Source: Plazaster borealis (lineage: Eukaryota; Echinodermata; Asteroidea; Forcipulatida; Labidiasteridae). From it: a stretch of 64,000 nucleotides of DNA. The stretch is from the NCBI GenBank assembly GCA_021014325.1, contig CM037472.1, forward strand, positions 5,828,001 to 5,892,000. The letters run 5' to 3'. Positions 34,883 to 47,051 of this stretch are shown one piece after another; position 1 is the stretch's first letter; each line of letters begins with the position of its first letter. The translations under genes were made by a program, and so were the position numbers. The notes below the pieces were generated by a model, which did no database searches, was not told the DNA's origin, and was given only the letters and a program-made list of their open reading frames with translations.

Positions 34883-35136
34883 ACATTCTTGTAAATAAAA
34901 ACACCATTGCAAGCAAGCACATGCGTTTTTGTGCAAGGAAATAATGGAGATCTTAGAGCCTTTGTTGGTTTGGATTATTGAGCAACACTTATCAAGAGCT
35001 TCATGTTCTGTATAACTATTTGTGATGTTAAACGTTATCAGTGGTGTATACAGTAATGTATATGTGGTAGTTTTTGGCCCCAAAAACAGTGTACATTGTT
35101 TTTAATTTTTTGTAATAAACGCAATTGCGTTAAGTA

Positions 35137-38091
35137 CAGAAGCGAGGCTGCTGCTGATGAGTTTGAGCGTGAGTCGTGCGGACGTAAAGTCATCGCGCGT
35201 TGAAAATATGGCGTCAAATATCAGAGTTTGTTTCGACATATAGATCTTGTTTGTCTACAAGACCTGTGAACAATTCACAGACAGTGTAGATATTACAAAA
35301 TATCACAATCGACAAGCAAATGGGATCAAACAAGGAATTAATAATAAAATATACACATCAACTTGATGTAATGAAAGCTAAATTTTAATGTATTCGTGGC
35401 TTTGTTCCCAAACAACTTTTTCTGATATATTTATGAAAAGTTTCACCATTAACATCTGAAAGGGATAATTTCTATGATTTAATTAAAATTACTAAAAACA
35501 AATGACCACATCAGAAGACATATTACAATTTATAAATTAAAAAAAATTATAAATAAAAAAAATCATGATGAAATATTTCCATTGCCCTTATTACTTCCGT
35601 TCACACCTTCATTTATTACATATATGAAAAGAATGTCACAATTTTAACAAAAAATAATACTAATAATTAATATCTACTTATTTTTGCCTATAGTTGTTTA
35701 TGAACTTGACAATCATTATGTGGTAAAGGTAATGAGATCACCTACTAACATTTCATAATAAAATTAGGACTGGATTTAACATTTATGTATCATTATTAAA
35801 ATGAATTTGACAACTAACGTATCTCACAATGATATTTTTTCAGAAGATTTATACCCCAAACATATAAATGCTATATCTAAAACAAGTTCTATATTTTTAA
35901 TTATTAAGTTCTAACCCAATAACTGATACTATTATTGTGTTACTTTGTGCTAATGCAAATAGTGTACATTGAAAAATTGATTAACATTTGTACGACAAAA
36001 TTAGAAACATATAAAAATTATATCAACATAAATCTAACTCTAAGGAGTCTATGTTTCAAATTTATTTTGAATATCGATACATTTTACAATACTGACTACA
36101 AGTAAATGAATGTTAAGAACTAACTTTAACATAACAACATTAAAAATAAAATGATTAACTATAAGCTGACACCCAATTGTCAACTTTATGTATTATACAA
36201 CAAGTGGTTTAGATTTTCACTTTTTTATTTATTTATTTATTTTATTTTGTTTACAAAACTTTCATCCTTTCAAATCACTTGTTATTTTGTGCATCACTAA
36301 CAAGAACAAAAGTTGGGTCGGATATAAAGTTATCGCGCCTTGAAGATACTACGACCAATATTAAATTTTTCATTTTGTATAGAAAGAGGAAGTTATTGTT
36401 TGTCCGAAACATGCGTGAAAATGCACTTGAATGTGGTATTATTTTATTTCTCCATAATTCACTGACAAATGGACACAAAAAACAGTTTTCCCAAGTAACA
36501 AGATTATGGCAATACAAAGACACAGGGTGTAAACAGAAATTATAGAGTTGGATGATCACACATGTAATTAATAATAACAAATATGTAAATATACATAAAC
36601 CATTAATTATTCATATATATTTTTTTTAAATAAATGACTTGTAGTTAGGGTTTTGTTGACAACAAAGTCTGTTTTACAAAACAACTTATTATGATTAATT
36701 TGCTAATATTGAATTAAATCTCACCACTAACATCTGAAATGAAATAACTTGTGGTTGAATTAAAATGACTAAAAACAAATGTTACAAAGTACCATAGGCC
36801 TATTGGTATTTTAGTCAGTAGAGAAAACTACAATTTATAATTTATTGTTTATAAGTATGACGTTTGTGTAATAGTTCATGAATGATAAAAGTTCTGTAGT
36901 GTCTTCTACTAACAATAACATTCCGTAATTAAATTTATCAATGTTATTTAAGTGAAATAGACATTTAATATATCTTGCAATGATTTTAATGAGAATGAAG
37001 ACAAAAATGCTAAATCTAAAACAAATTATATTATTAATGATTAAATTCTAACCGTTAACCAATCTTATTATTGTGTTACTAAATTATATTATTAATGATT
37101 AAATTCTAACCGTTAACCAATCTTATTATTGTGTTACTTCAGTTAAATGCAACTAATGAATTTTTTATGAGAAGTTCTATGATTTTTATTATTAGAGTTT
37201 TGAACCTTTATTAACTAATCCTTTCTTTGTGTTCTTTCAGTTAAATTCAATTGATACATTAAAAAAGGGTTCATACATTAACATTAACATGAAAAACAAA
37301 AAACACAATTACATCAACAATAATCTATCTTGGACCAAGTCCATCAAGTCTATGTTTCCAATTTCAGTAAGTATAAATTTAACAACTCATACATGTAAAT
37401 GTACATGTGATAAGTTACTACCAAGAAATGAGTTTTCTGAACTAATTTATAAATAACATTGATAATTATAGGCTGTCAACTTTCGGATATATCAAATAGT
37501 TAAGTCTTTCACTATGTAAAAATTATTATATTTTACATTAACATGATATTTATTATAAGGTAGGTCTACACATAAATTAACACCGCCTAACTTACAAATT
37601 CGTAAAAAAACTATCACTGTATGATCTTTATAATAAGTGAGCATATGCCAGGCCTACATGTAGACAAGTTGAATATTGGAAAATAAGTGTACAATATTAT
37701 CTGCATTATATTTTGAGCGTAAATGAGCGTGCGCGCCCAACACGCGAAGTCAGCCGGTCTTAAACAGCTCTAGCTATGTCTTTATCAGCCGTTTAGACAC
37801 ACGTGATGTGCTCTCTACCAATAGGAATAGCGAAACTGTCTGGGGTATTTATGAATAAATATTTAATAAGAGTTAAGTAATCTTAATAAAGAGATAATGA
37901 AACCAAAAGGGTTAAATGAAATTATATGATCACTTATGAGTTCATAAAATCTTGGGTGATGTCTGTAAAAGGAAATATCTTTTACTTTATTTGTTTGTCA
38001 TGAACGGGCGCTGCAGGGTTTGAACGTTAATATGAATTTGATACGGGATCGGTGCATCTATTAAGCTGTGCAAAAAGTAGCCTCGCTTCTG
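35137..38091. mobile_element. 3-kb AT-rich non-coding element with 13-bp inverted ends
   Basis: Begins CAGAAGCGAGGCT and ends AGCCTCGCTTCTG, with TA on both sides, as expected for a TA-target transposon (TAAG on both sides is also possible). The interior is very AT-rich and consists of two degenerate direct copies of about 1.2 kb: for example ACTAAAAACAAATG, TCTATGTTTC and ATTATTGTGTTACT words recur in the same order. A 58-bp segment is exactly duplicated in tandem at about 37,021-37,138. No transposase is seen. Confidence 0.6.
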
Positions 38092-38179
38092 TAAGGTGTC
38101 CTGTAATACTTGCTGTGATATGGAAAAGAAGAAATGATTATCTAATTAAATGCCATGAATAATAAATCAGTGTGTTTAA

Positions 38180-38545
38180 AGGCATCGTAGACGTTTGGTA
38201 ATTGTCAAAGACCAGTGTTCTCACTTGGTGTATCCCAACATATGCATAAAATAACAAGCCTATGAAAATTTGGGCTCAATTGGTCATCGAAGTTGCAAGA
38301 AAATAATGAAAGAAAAAACACCCTTGTTGTACAAATTTGTGTGCTTTCAGATAGGAATAAAAACTTCTTGCAAGAAGTTTTTATTATTTTAGTGAGAAAT
38401 TACCTCTTTCTCAAAAACTACGTTACTTCAGAGGGAGTCGTTTCTCACAATGTTTTATACTATCAACAGCTCTCTGTTGCTCGTTACCAAGTCAGTTTTT
38501 ATGCTAATATATACTTTGAGTAATTGCCAAACGTGTACAGTGCCT
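38180..38545. mobile_element. TTAA-flanked miniature element, second near-identical copy
   Basis: A 366-bp element about 90-95 percent alike by eye to 31,578-31,944. Ends AGGCATCGTAGACGTTTGG and CCAAACGTGTACAGTGCCT, flanked by TTAA. It inserted just right of the 3-kb element. Confidence 0.8.
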
Positions 38546-38549
38546 TTAA

Positions 38550-39520
38550 AGTACAGAAGAATCCCACATTTGACTTGGGAGATAATAAAATAAAGTTTAA
38601 GTTAATCTTTGATTTTAATAAACCACTTTTATTGTATTTAAGTAATACTACTTTAAAGAATTTATTATTCACAGGGCATTTGTGTGAGGGTGATTTTATC
38701 AAGGATGAATAAAATGGTGGCTAGATAGTGGTAGTAGTAACTGAAGGAATTTAATAATATACTTTATGCTATAAATATTGAAGTATTTAATAGTTGTATA
38801 GATTTAAATAAATTCAGTGTTTTTCAAACTCTGAAAAGGGTACTTGATAAGAGAATGCAATATTTTGAAATAGTTTTATAGGGAATAATGAGTGGTTTTC
38901 TACGTGAACAGCATTATAAAGTAGAAATAGTGTATTATGTTCATTTTGAGATGCAGATTTTATTTTGCTTAAAAAAATATTGATACTTTTGGTAAGGAAG
39001 ACAAGTAACTAAGGTAATGCAATTATATAAGTACCTAAAATAAAGGACCAACAGATCTTATGCATTGACGTCAAACGTAGAGGTAAAATTATGATGAAAC
39101 AATGGAAAACGCACATGTATGTTTGTGCAGTGCACAGGATAGGCCAATGAGCAACCTTCTTTTGACGTCTAGTTGAGGGCGCTCTACTCAAATGACATCA
39201 TGTGCAAAAGGTCTATTACTCCGTTAAATATTTTGTATTATTTATTTTGTCGTATTTAATGTTAAACTACTTATTAACATTTGTAGTCTTTACGTTTACT
39301 TGCGAAATACATTTGGTATAAATGTGTATTATGTTGGTTTTTTTTACTCATTTTATATGGTGTGATCATGAATAAACTATTTTTAAACGGACACCAACAA
39401 ACATTTCTTTATTTTCTTTTTTCTCTCCTATCTCATGCTAAGGTTAAAGGTCATAGGGTGCATCTCATTATTTTTTTTATTTGACTTATCCATTCTAAGG
39501 TTTATATATAACGTCCGAGC
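38550..39520. other. Unannotated AT-rich stretch
   Basis: Only short open frames with biased composition. No repeat or RNA structure is recognised. Confidence 0.4.
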
Positions 39521-39533
39521 GATTTTTTTCAAG

Positions 39534-39618
39534 CGGCCATGTGGCCCAGCGGGCTAGCTCACAGCTCCCGGAATCCTGGAGCTGTGAGCTCGGGGGTTCA
39601 AATCCTGGTGGGACCCTT
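39534..39618 (+). tRNA. tRNA-like sequence, plus strand (probably repeat-derived)
   Basis: A-box-like GTGGCCCAGCGGGCTAG, a stable GCTCC/GGAGC arm and a B-box GGGGGTTCAAATCC lie in tRNA order over about 85 nt, followed by a T-run (CCCTTTTTT). The arms do not give a standard anticodon loop. It lies 43 bp from an opposing tRNA-like sequence. Confidence 0.4.
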
Positions 39619-39660
39619 TTTTACCAGTAAAAAATAACTTTTTTAAAATTTCTTGTAAAA

Positions 39661-39734
39661 ATGGGTAGGGCTTGAACCTGGTACCTTCAGCTCAGTATGC
39701 ACTCTCTCTTACCGCTCTGCTACTGAGCTTTCAT
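39661..39734 (-). tRNA. tRNA-like sequence, minus strand (probably repeat-derived)
   Basis: On the minus strand GCTCAGTAGCAGAGCGG (A-box-like) and GGTTCAAGCCC (B-box) lie in tRNA order with a GGTAGGG-type closing arm. The central arm is irregular. It converges on the 39,534 sequence across a T/A-rich spacer. Confidence 0.4.
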
Positions 39735-39924
39735 GAAAATCTAACGGTTTTTGACCTGATGAATATTAGAATAGCCCGACTTTTAAAAAATTTCAGAAAA
39801 TATTTTTCCCTGGCTATACCCTTGGATTTTTGGCTGATCTGAGGGCTGACCAAGGGCCTTGGAGCTTGGCTAGGGGAGTAAAATTTATAAGTGCTGAGGG
39901 ACCAGGTAGGTTGCTGGCCAGTCA

Positions 39925-41830
39925 GGCTTGGCTGAGGGCTTGGGTGATGGGCTGGGAGGCCGCTGGGCAGTCAGAAGGCTGGGCTGAGGGCTTGGGATGA
40001 TGGTAGGGTTGATGGGCTGGGCTGAGGGATTGGGGTGATGGTAGGAGTGATGGGCTGGGCTGGTTGGGCTTGGGGTGATGGTAGGAGTGATGGGCTGGAC
40101 TGGTTTGGATGAGAGCTTGGGGTGGTGGTAGGAGTGATGGGCTGGACTGGTTGGGATGAGGGCTTGGGGTGATGGTAGGGGTGATGGGCTGGACTGGTTG
40201 GGATGAGGGATCGGGGTGATGGGCTGGACTGGTTTGGATGAGTGCTTGGGGTGGTGGTAGGAGTGATGGGCAGGACTGGTTGGGATGAGGGCTTGGGGCG
40301 ATGGTAGGGGTGATGGGCTGGACTGGTTTGGATGAGAGCTTGGGGTGGTGGTAGGAGTGATGGGCTGGACTGGTTGGGATGAGGGCTTGGGGTGATGGTA
40401 GGGGTGATGGGCTGGACTGGTTGGGATGAGGGATCGGGGTGATGGGCTGGACTGGTTTGGATGAGTGCTTGGGGTGGTGGTAGGAGTGATGGGCAGGACT
40501 GGTTGGGATGAGGGCTTGGGGTGATGGTAGGGGTGATGGGCTGGACTGGTTGGGATGAGGGATCGGGGTGATGGGCTGGACTGGTTGGGATGAGTGCTTG
40601 GGGTGGTGGTAGGAGTGATGGGCAGGACTGGTTGGGATGAGGGCTTGGGGCGATGGTAGGGGTGATGGGCTGGACTGGTTTGGAGGAGAGCTTGGGGTGG
40701 TGGTAGGAGTGATGGGCTGGACTGGTTGGGATGAGGGCTTTGGGTGATGGGCTGGACTGGTTGAGAGCTTGGGGTGGTGGTAGGAGTGATGGGCTGGACT
40801 GGTTGGCATGAGGGCTTAGGGTGGTGGGCTGGACTGGTTGGGATGAGGGCTTGGGGTTATGGTAGGGGTGATGGGCTGTACTGGTTGGGATGAGGGCTTG
40901 GGGTGATGGCAGGATTGATGGGCTGGTGTGGTTGGGATGAGGGCTTGGGGTGATGGTAGGGGTGATGGGCTGGACTGGTTGGGATGAGGGCTTGGGGTGA
41001 TGGTAGGGGTGATGGGCTGTACTGGTTGGGATGAGGGCTTGGGGTGATGGCAGGATTGATGGGCTGGTGTGGTTGGGATGAGGGCTTGGGGTGATGGTAG
41101 GGGTGATGGGCTGGACTGGTTGGGATGAGGGCTTGGGGTGATGGAAGGAGTGAAGGGCTGGACTGGTTGGGATGAGGGCTTGGGGTGATGGGCTGGACTG
41201 GTCACTAGATGAGTGCTTGGGGTGGTGGTAGGAGTGATGGGCTGGACTGGTTGGGATGAGGGATTGGGGTGATGGGCTGGACTGGTTTGGATGAGGGCTT
41301 GGGGTGTTGGTGGGGGGATGGGCTGGATTGGTTGGGATGAGCGCTTGGGGTAGTGGTAGGAGTGATGGGTTGGACTGGTTTGGATGAGGGCTTGGGTGTT
41401 GGTTGGAGTGATGGACCGGACTGGTTGGGATGAGGGCTTGGGGTGGTGGTAGGAGTGATGGGCTGGACTGGTTGGGATGAGGGCTTTGGGTGTTTGTAGG
41501 GGTGATGGGCTGGACTGGTTGGCATGAGGGCTTAGGGTGATGGGCTGGACTGGTTTGGATGAGTGCTTGGGGTGGTGGTAGGAGTGATGGGCTGGACTGG
41601 TTGGGATGAGGGATTGGGGTGATGGGCTGGACTGGTTTGGATGAGGGCTTGGGGTGGTGGTAGGAGTGATGGACTGGACTAGTTGGGATGAGGGCTTGGG
41701 GTAGTGGAAGGAGTGATGGGCTGGACTGGTTGGGATGAGGGCTTGGGGTGAAGGTAGGGGTGATGGGCTGGACTGGTTGGGTTGAGGGCTTGGGGTGATG
41801 GTAGGGGAATGGCTTGATAGGTATGGTATG
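39925..41830. repeat. Minisatellite of 47-bp units (about 1.9 kb)
   Basis: About 40 units of GATGGGCTGGACTGGTTGGG-ATGAGGGCTTGGGGTGATGG-TAGGGGT and variants, including shortened units of about 35 bp (with GGGATCGGGGT). The plus strand is G/T-rich and C-poor. Because 47 is not a multiple of three and the unit has no minus-strand stop in any frame, overlapping minus-strand open frames of 295 and 628 codons exist. They encode the same 47-residue superrepeat in shifted phases and are not gene evidence. Confidence 0.9.
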
Positions 41831-42504
41831 GGGTGATGGCTGGCTGGACATGGGCATGATGAAGCTGCGTAGGGGACTGAGGTAAGGGCTTAGAGTTTGC
41901 CGGGCCAGTTGGCTGACTGTTGGGTATGAGGTTGTGAGGGTTGTGGAATGGCCTGGTAGTTATGATGAGATGGGGCTAGAGGTTGCTGGATTGAAATGGT
42001 TGGGCTATGATTGAGGGTGGACTGGTGTAGTCATCATGGAGGGGGGGGGTGGGTATGGATGGGCATAAGGATAGAACTGGGCCAAGATGGGAGGGTGAAT
42101 GCTTAGTAGACTGTAGTTGGGTTAGGTGCGTAGAGGTTTATGGAAACTCCTTGTAGGATGGATTTGGTTTAAAGTGACAGTACAAATATTTTATTATGAC
42201 ATTTATTTAAAGGCGTTCATGTATTACTTTTTGTAATTAAGGGATGCACCTGCCAAGCAAAAGATATTTAAAGGGTGGTAATTTTGTATTAAAGGTTTTG
42301 TAAAGATTTTTTGAAAATTAAGTTAAAGGGATGGAACTTTTCATAATAATTTTTTTATATATAAAATTTGAAGGTGGTGTCTGTTTTTTCTTAAAGGTGT
42401 GGTACTTTTCACAGGGTAATTTTATTAATAGGCAAGTTACTTTATTGTTTTGGAAGGGCTGCAGTATTTTAGACATAATTTGTTATGTATATCGTTTTTT
42501 GAAT

Positions 42505-42670
42505 TGAAGGTATGACTGGGTGGTTAGGTTTGACTGGGTGTTTAGGGCCAGGGTTAGGGTTGAAGGTACGACTAGATGGTTAGGGTTAGGGTTAGGGTTA
42601 AAGGAATGAATAGGTGAATACCGTTGGGGTTAGGGATGAAGGCATGGGTGTTTAGGGTTAGGGTAGGAGT
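42505..42670 (+). repeat. Interstitial telomere-like and degenerate GGTTAGGG repeat
   Basis: Tandem GGTTAGGGTTAGGGTTAGGG at 42,577-42,598 lies among degenerate units of about 40 bp (GAAGGTATGACTGGGTGGTTAGG). Too short and degenerate for a chromosome end. Confidence 0.6.
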
Positions 42671-42679
42671 TGAATGAGT

Positions 42680-44150
42680 TGATATTTTCAAATTATGCTA
42701 AAGGAAGATCCTATTGCACTTTTTGGGAAAAGGATTGAAAGGATATTTAGACATACTTTGCTGCGGCCATTTTTGTTGGATTACATCACTGATTGGGACC
42801 AATCTGAATTGGATTTCGTCACTTAGATCTTGGATTTATAGGCAAGTTACTTTATTGATTTTGGTAGGTTCTAACCAACAAGTTTCTTTTAATAAAAACT
42901 TTATTGTTCAAACTTTGTTCAATTGAATTTTTGCATTTTAAACATGCTCTATGTCTTGCTTTTATAACCATAAGACATTACATGTACAAAAATAGCACAT
43001 AAAGTAAGGAAATAAAAAGAGATTTCTTGCTATATTTATAGAATCATTTTATTACTACTCCAACTCCAAATAATATAATATAACAATGTAGTTTTAAGAT
43101 TAACAGCATAAGAACAATAACTGTAATGAAATTGAACTAGCCTGAAAAAGAGAAAAACTTAAATCTTGTAATATCTTTTATGCACTATCTGGACACTTCT
43201 TTGGGAAGATTATTTTTTACTAATTTATTTCTCAATACATACACTTGTTGAAACTTCATCATTAGTTTGGGCACTTTTTCAAGTTTACCCCCAAACCCCA
43301 AATCACAGTAAAATGTTTTGTGACAGATTCTGTGCTGGTTACACATTTTTTCCATTTTGTGGAATGGTTTTCTTGCACATTGTAATATTAAAGAGATAAA
43401 TAGTTTTCCGGACAAATGATTCAAGGAACTTTAAAGAAAGTATCTTATGTCAATCAATTCAACTTATAAAATTGTCATCGGGTATTCATGTCAAGAAACT
43501 ATAAACGATGTCTGGGGGGTTTTTCTTCAGAAATTTGGAGCATATTCATGGTTTTCGTTTTGGTCAATCAAAATTCGACGTGAAATCTAGCAAAATTTTG
43601 AACTACTTTGCATTTCTCAACAATTGACCCCAGGGACCAATTGGGGATTTCCGTGTTGTAGGGAACAAAGTTACTTTCAAGATAAAAACAAAAATCTCAC
43701 TTTTTAATAAAACAAATTGGGTCCAAGTTTATGGTTTTGCCAGAGCCAGTCACAAATAAGACCTAACTTGCATAAAATGTTTTACCACCAAAACGGTCAG
43801 CTTTTTAAATTAAATATTAAACAGTAATTTTCTTTGTCCATCATGTATATAATACCTCCAAAGTCCAGAACAATAAATGTGATTACTCAGTGTTATAATA
43901 TTTTTTGTTTACTTTAAATTAAGTTTGTGGAGTAAAAATAAGTGCACCTTGCAAGTAATTTAACTTCAAGATAAATTAATATCATCCTGGTAAAAAAAAA
44001 GGGGAAGGCAGAGCAACCCCATGCTGGTCACAGGATACTACCCCCACTAACTTTCTGAGATCTTTTGGAAAAGTCTGGACCGCCACCCTCAGAAAAATGT
44101 TTATTTTCCTCAACGAAAATTGCCTAGATATCCAACTTCATGAATTCAAA
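42680..44150. other. Unannotated stretch
   Basis: No convincing gene, tandem array or inverted-repeat element was found between the telomere-like repeat and the 44,161 element. Confidence 0.4.
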
Positions 44151-44160
44151 GTATGCATAT

Positions 44161-44792
44161 CGTCACCGTTTTCACGAAGAGGCAATTTCTGAAAAAATCG
44201 TGCATTTTGGCAAATCAATGTTTTTACATATTTTAAATGTTACTATTGACATTAACATTTTCCCCAAGTTTAAAGTGATAAAACGTTATACTTCTCTAAT
44301 TACAGTAATTAGCACAAGGAACATTTTCCCAAACTATCGGTTTTGCGTTTTCACGAACAGCCACATTTAGATTTGCCAATTGTTACATTGAAGTACATAG
44401 CGCTGGCACGGTGCCAACAAAGGCTACTCTGCGTTTTCAGTTTTCACGAAGGGACAATTTGTGTCACGAACAGACACTCGTCGTTTACGCATTGGTTTGT
44501 ACACGACGCGCTCACGACGCGCTGCACACAGACCTTGTTTTGAAGTTTTCACGAAGGGAAACTTGTGTTTAACAGTTAATTACTCAATAATTAAACTAAC
44601 TATAATTAAAATAGCAACAGAATTGCATGAGTTAAGATCTCCACTTTTATGCTTGGAAAAATGTCAGTGTTTCAATAGAAAACAGTGTCCGAAACAGTGA
44701 TTTCAAAAATAGCTTAACTTCAAACGTGGATTTCTCAAAACATGAAAGTTTTGTGGAATGGCCTAAATTGCCTCTTCGTGAAAACAGTGACA
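44161..44792. mobile_element. 632-bp inverted-repeat element with ATAT target duplication
   Basis: Ends CGTCACCGTTTTCACGAAGA and its near-complement (28 bp, two or three mismatches), flanked by ATAT on both sides (44,157-44,160 and 44,793-44,796). The motif TTTTCACGAA recurs internally at about 44,349, 44,441 and 44,547, a subterminal-repeat pattern that could bind a transposase. Non-coding. Superfamily not assigned. Confidence 0.7.
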
Positions 44793-46139
44793 ATATTGTG
44801 TGCTTGCTTGCAAATGGTGCACTCACTTTTTACAATAACAGTTATGTAGATGTAAGATTGCATCAGTGATGTACATGACATCATTAATGACTTGTCTACA
44901 ATTTTACAAATGAAATCAACAAGTTGGTTGGTTGTTCATCCATGAGTCCTTGATGTGTAGAATGCCTCGATGTTTCCATTATTTGGTACACGTTTGATTG
45001 TAGGACATCAGCTTTCCCATGCTTTGAAAGGTTAAAGAAAACAATTGAAGAAAGGTAACACATTAGGGCACATCAAAAAAAGGGATGCCAAATGAACTGG
45101 CACTCCCCTGGTGGTATCAATTTGCCTTTGTCAATGAAATCTAAAGTGCCATCAATGTTAAATTGATTTTTAAAGAAATTTCAATCTTTTAAATCAAATT
45201 TGCCAAAGTAGCCTAAATCTACCTGAACTTGCATCAAATCTGATTCGCCTGAATGGTAATATTCAAACTGAAATTGACGAGTGTTTTTTAGTCAAGAAAG
45301 ATGTGAAAAGTTCTGTCGCATATCATCTTATGTTGCAAAAACATTCTATATCCAGGTTTATGGAGTCACTTGAGGTAATAACAGTCTTGAGGAGGAATAT
45401 TGTTGGTTTGTACTTGAAAGCTTGTTGATTTATTAAAATTATATTTATATATAAGGGGTACTGTTAATAAAAACATGTTTACATTTGTCATATCTGTAAT
45501 CAATCTGTAGGGACAAACCACTCATCTGAGTTAGGCTGGTGCCAGCATAAAGTCCTCAAAATGTTGTGGCATGTGGCGTAGGGGTGCCTATGTAAAGTGC
45601 TGCAAAAACAGCCCACTTTTTGATGTTAGTGTACAAAATGTAATGTAATCCCAGAGTGATTTTACATACCTCTTGTGTAACTCTCACACATCTAAATTGG
45701 TGATGGGTAGACAGTGGGCTGATGATAGGCACTTGCAGTACTCAGGAATCTACTTTTTGTGACACGTAGATATCATCTACAGATTGCACACCTATAAAAT
45801 ACAAACAATGGAATCCATTTTATCTTAAGACAAACAAATGTTTATTTTATTAAGATATGTGACCTTCAAAATTGTTATTTTAGTTTTTCAAAAGGAAGCT
45901 ATAAAAGACGACTGAATTAGAAAAATGAGATGTAAACATTCCAAAACAATGTCATCCTTTATGTGGAGGTCTGGTAGATTTGTGGATAATTTTGTAAAAC
46001 TGTAAAAGAAGTTTTTTCCATGGAAGAATTTGAAACTTCTTGCTTCCAAAATCACCCCCCCCAAAAAAAAATACAAAAATACAAAAAAACATATAAACAA
46101 CAAAAATAAAGTTTTTAATAGATCGGATAGGCTCGATAT

Positions 46140-46530
46140 ATATTTTTTTTACTTAGCTAGACACAAACCTTTCTTATAACTCTTGCTGATAATGTTTTTT
46201 GATGCAATGAAATTGCCCCCCAACCATTTTGTTACCCCTGACTTTTTAGAGTCTGGAGCCTCCACTGCAAATAGCTTGAACTACCAACGGAAAGTGATGA
46301 TAATAATGAATGAAGGAAACTACAATAGGTTTGTGATTTAACAAATGTTTGAATGTTCAGGAGTTTCCCTTACCTGTTATAAAGGAGAGAGCAGTTCATT
46401 TACCAGACTCATTGTACATTGTTAGGAAGCTTGTCCACTGCAGGTCTCAGACATCTACTTGGTTGATGAGTAGATCTCTGTGGAGATGACAACCCTCTCT
46501 GTATCATGCATACAAAGAACACAATAATGA
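46140..46530 (-). repeat. Exon-module duplicate, left of the large minisatellite
   Basis: Minus-strand segment near-identical in order to about 60,740-61,130. It contains an exon-like part with acceptor GCATGATACAG and donor AACAG|GTAAGG (about 46,377-46,500), in which CATCTCCACAGAGATCTACTCATCAA resembles the 58.5-60.5 kb modules. The matching frame stops early, so it may be decayed or terminal. The stretch 44,800-46,140 has nothing else recognised. Confidence 0.5.
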
Positions 46531-47051
46531 TGCACTTAGCTTTGACGTGTTAATAATATTCATAAATACCTGGGACAGTTCCGTCATCCATTCTGATTGG
46601 TCAAGAGGAGTTTGAGTCACTACTCTTAATTTATTCACATACAGTAGAATAGGAGGGGCGTTTCGCACACCATTCCCTCCCCACCTCCCTCACCCTCCCT
46701 CCCCTCCCTCTGATGGCAGAATCTTTGTGAACTATACTGCTAAGTTCTTTACTTCCCCCACCCAGTCTCTAGTGCTAACATCAACCCACTTGACCGATGG
46801 TAGAATCTTTGTTTACAAGTCTTTACTTGTTAACCACGTCTCAAACTCGTCAAAGTGTTGTCTAAAGGCTACAAGATATTGTTGCCAAAACGCAGTCCTA
46901 AGGCCCAATTTGTTTTTTTGCTATGTTGGCATAACGGGCCAGAAAAAATAGGGAAGGTAGGTCGGGATTTTTTTTTTTTTTTTTTTTTCCATAACAGTTA
47001 ACTGAAACTTGTGAATTCCAGTTAACTGTTTAGCTGTTTCTACTGTTCAGC

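Noticed and set aside
39971..41857. 628- and 295-codon Pro/Ser/His-rich frames
   Set aside because: Shifted readings of the 47-bp minisatellite with no unique flanking coding sequence.
42577..42598. Chromosome end
   Set aside because: Only about three TTAGGG units embedded in degenerate repeats, with unique sequence on both sides.
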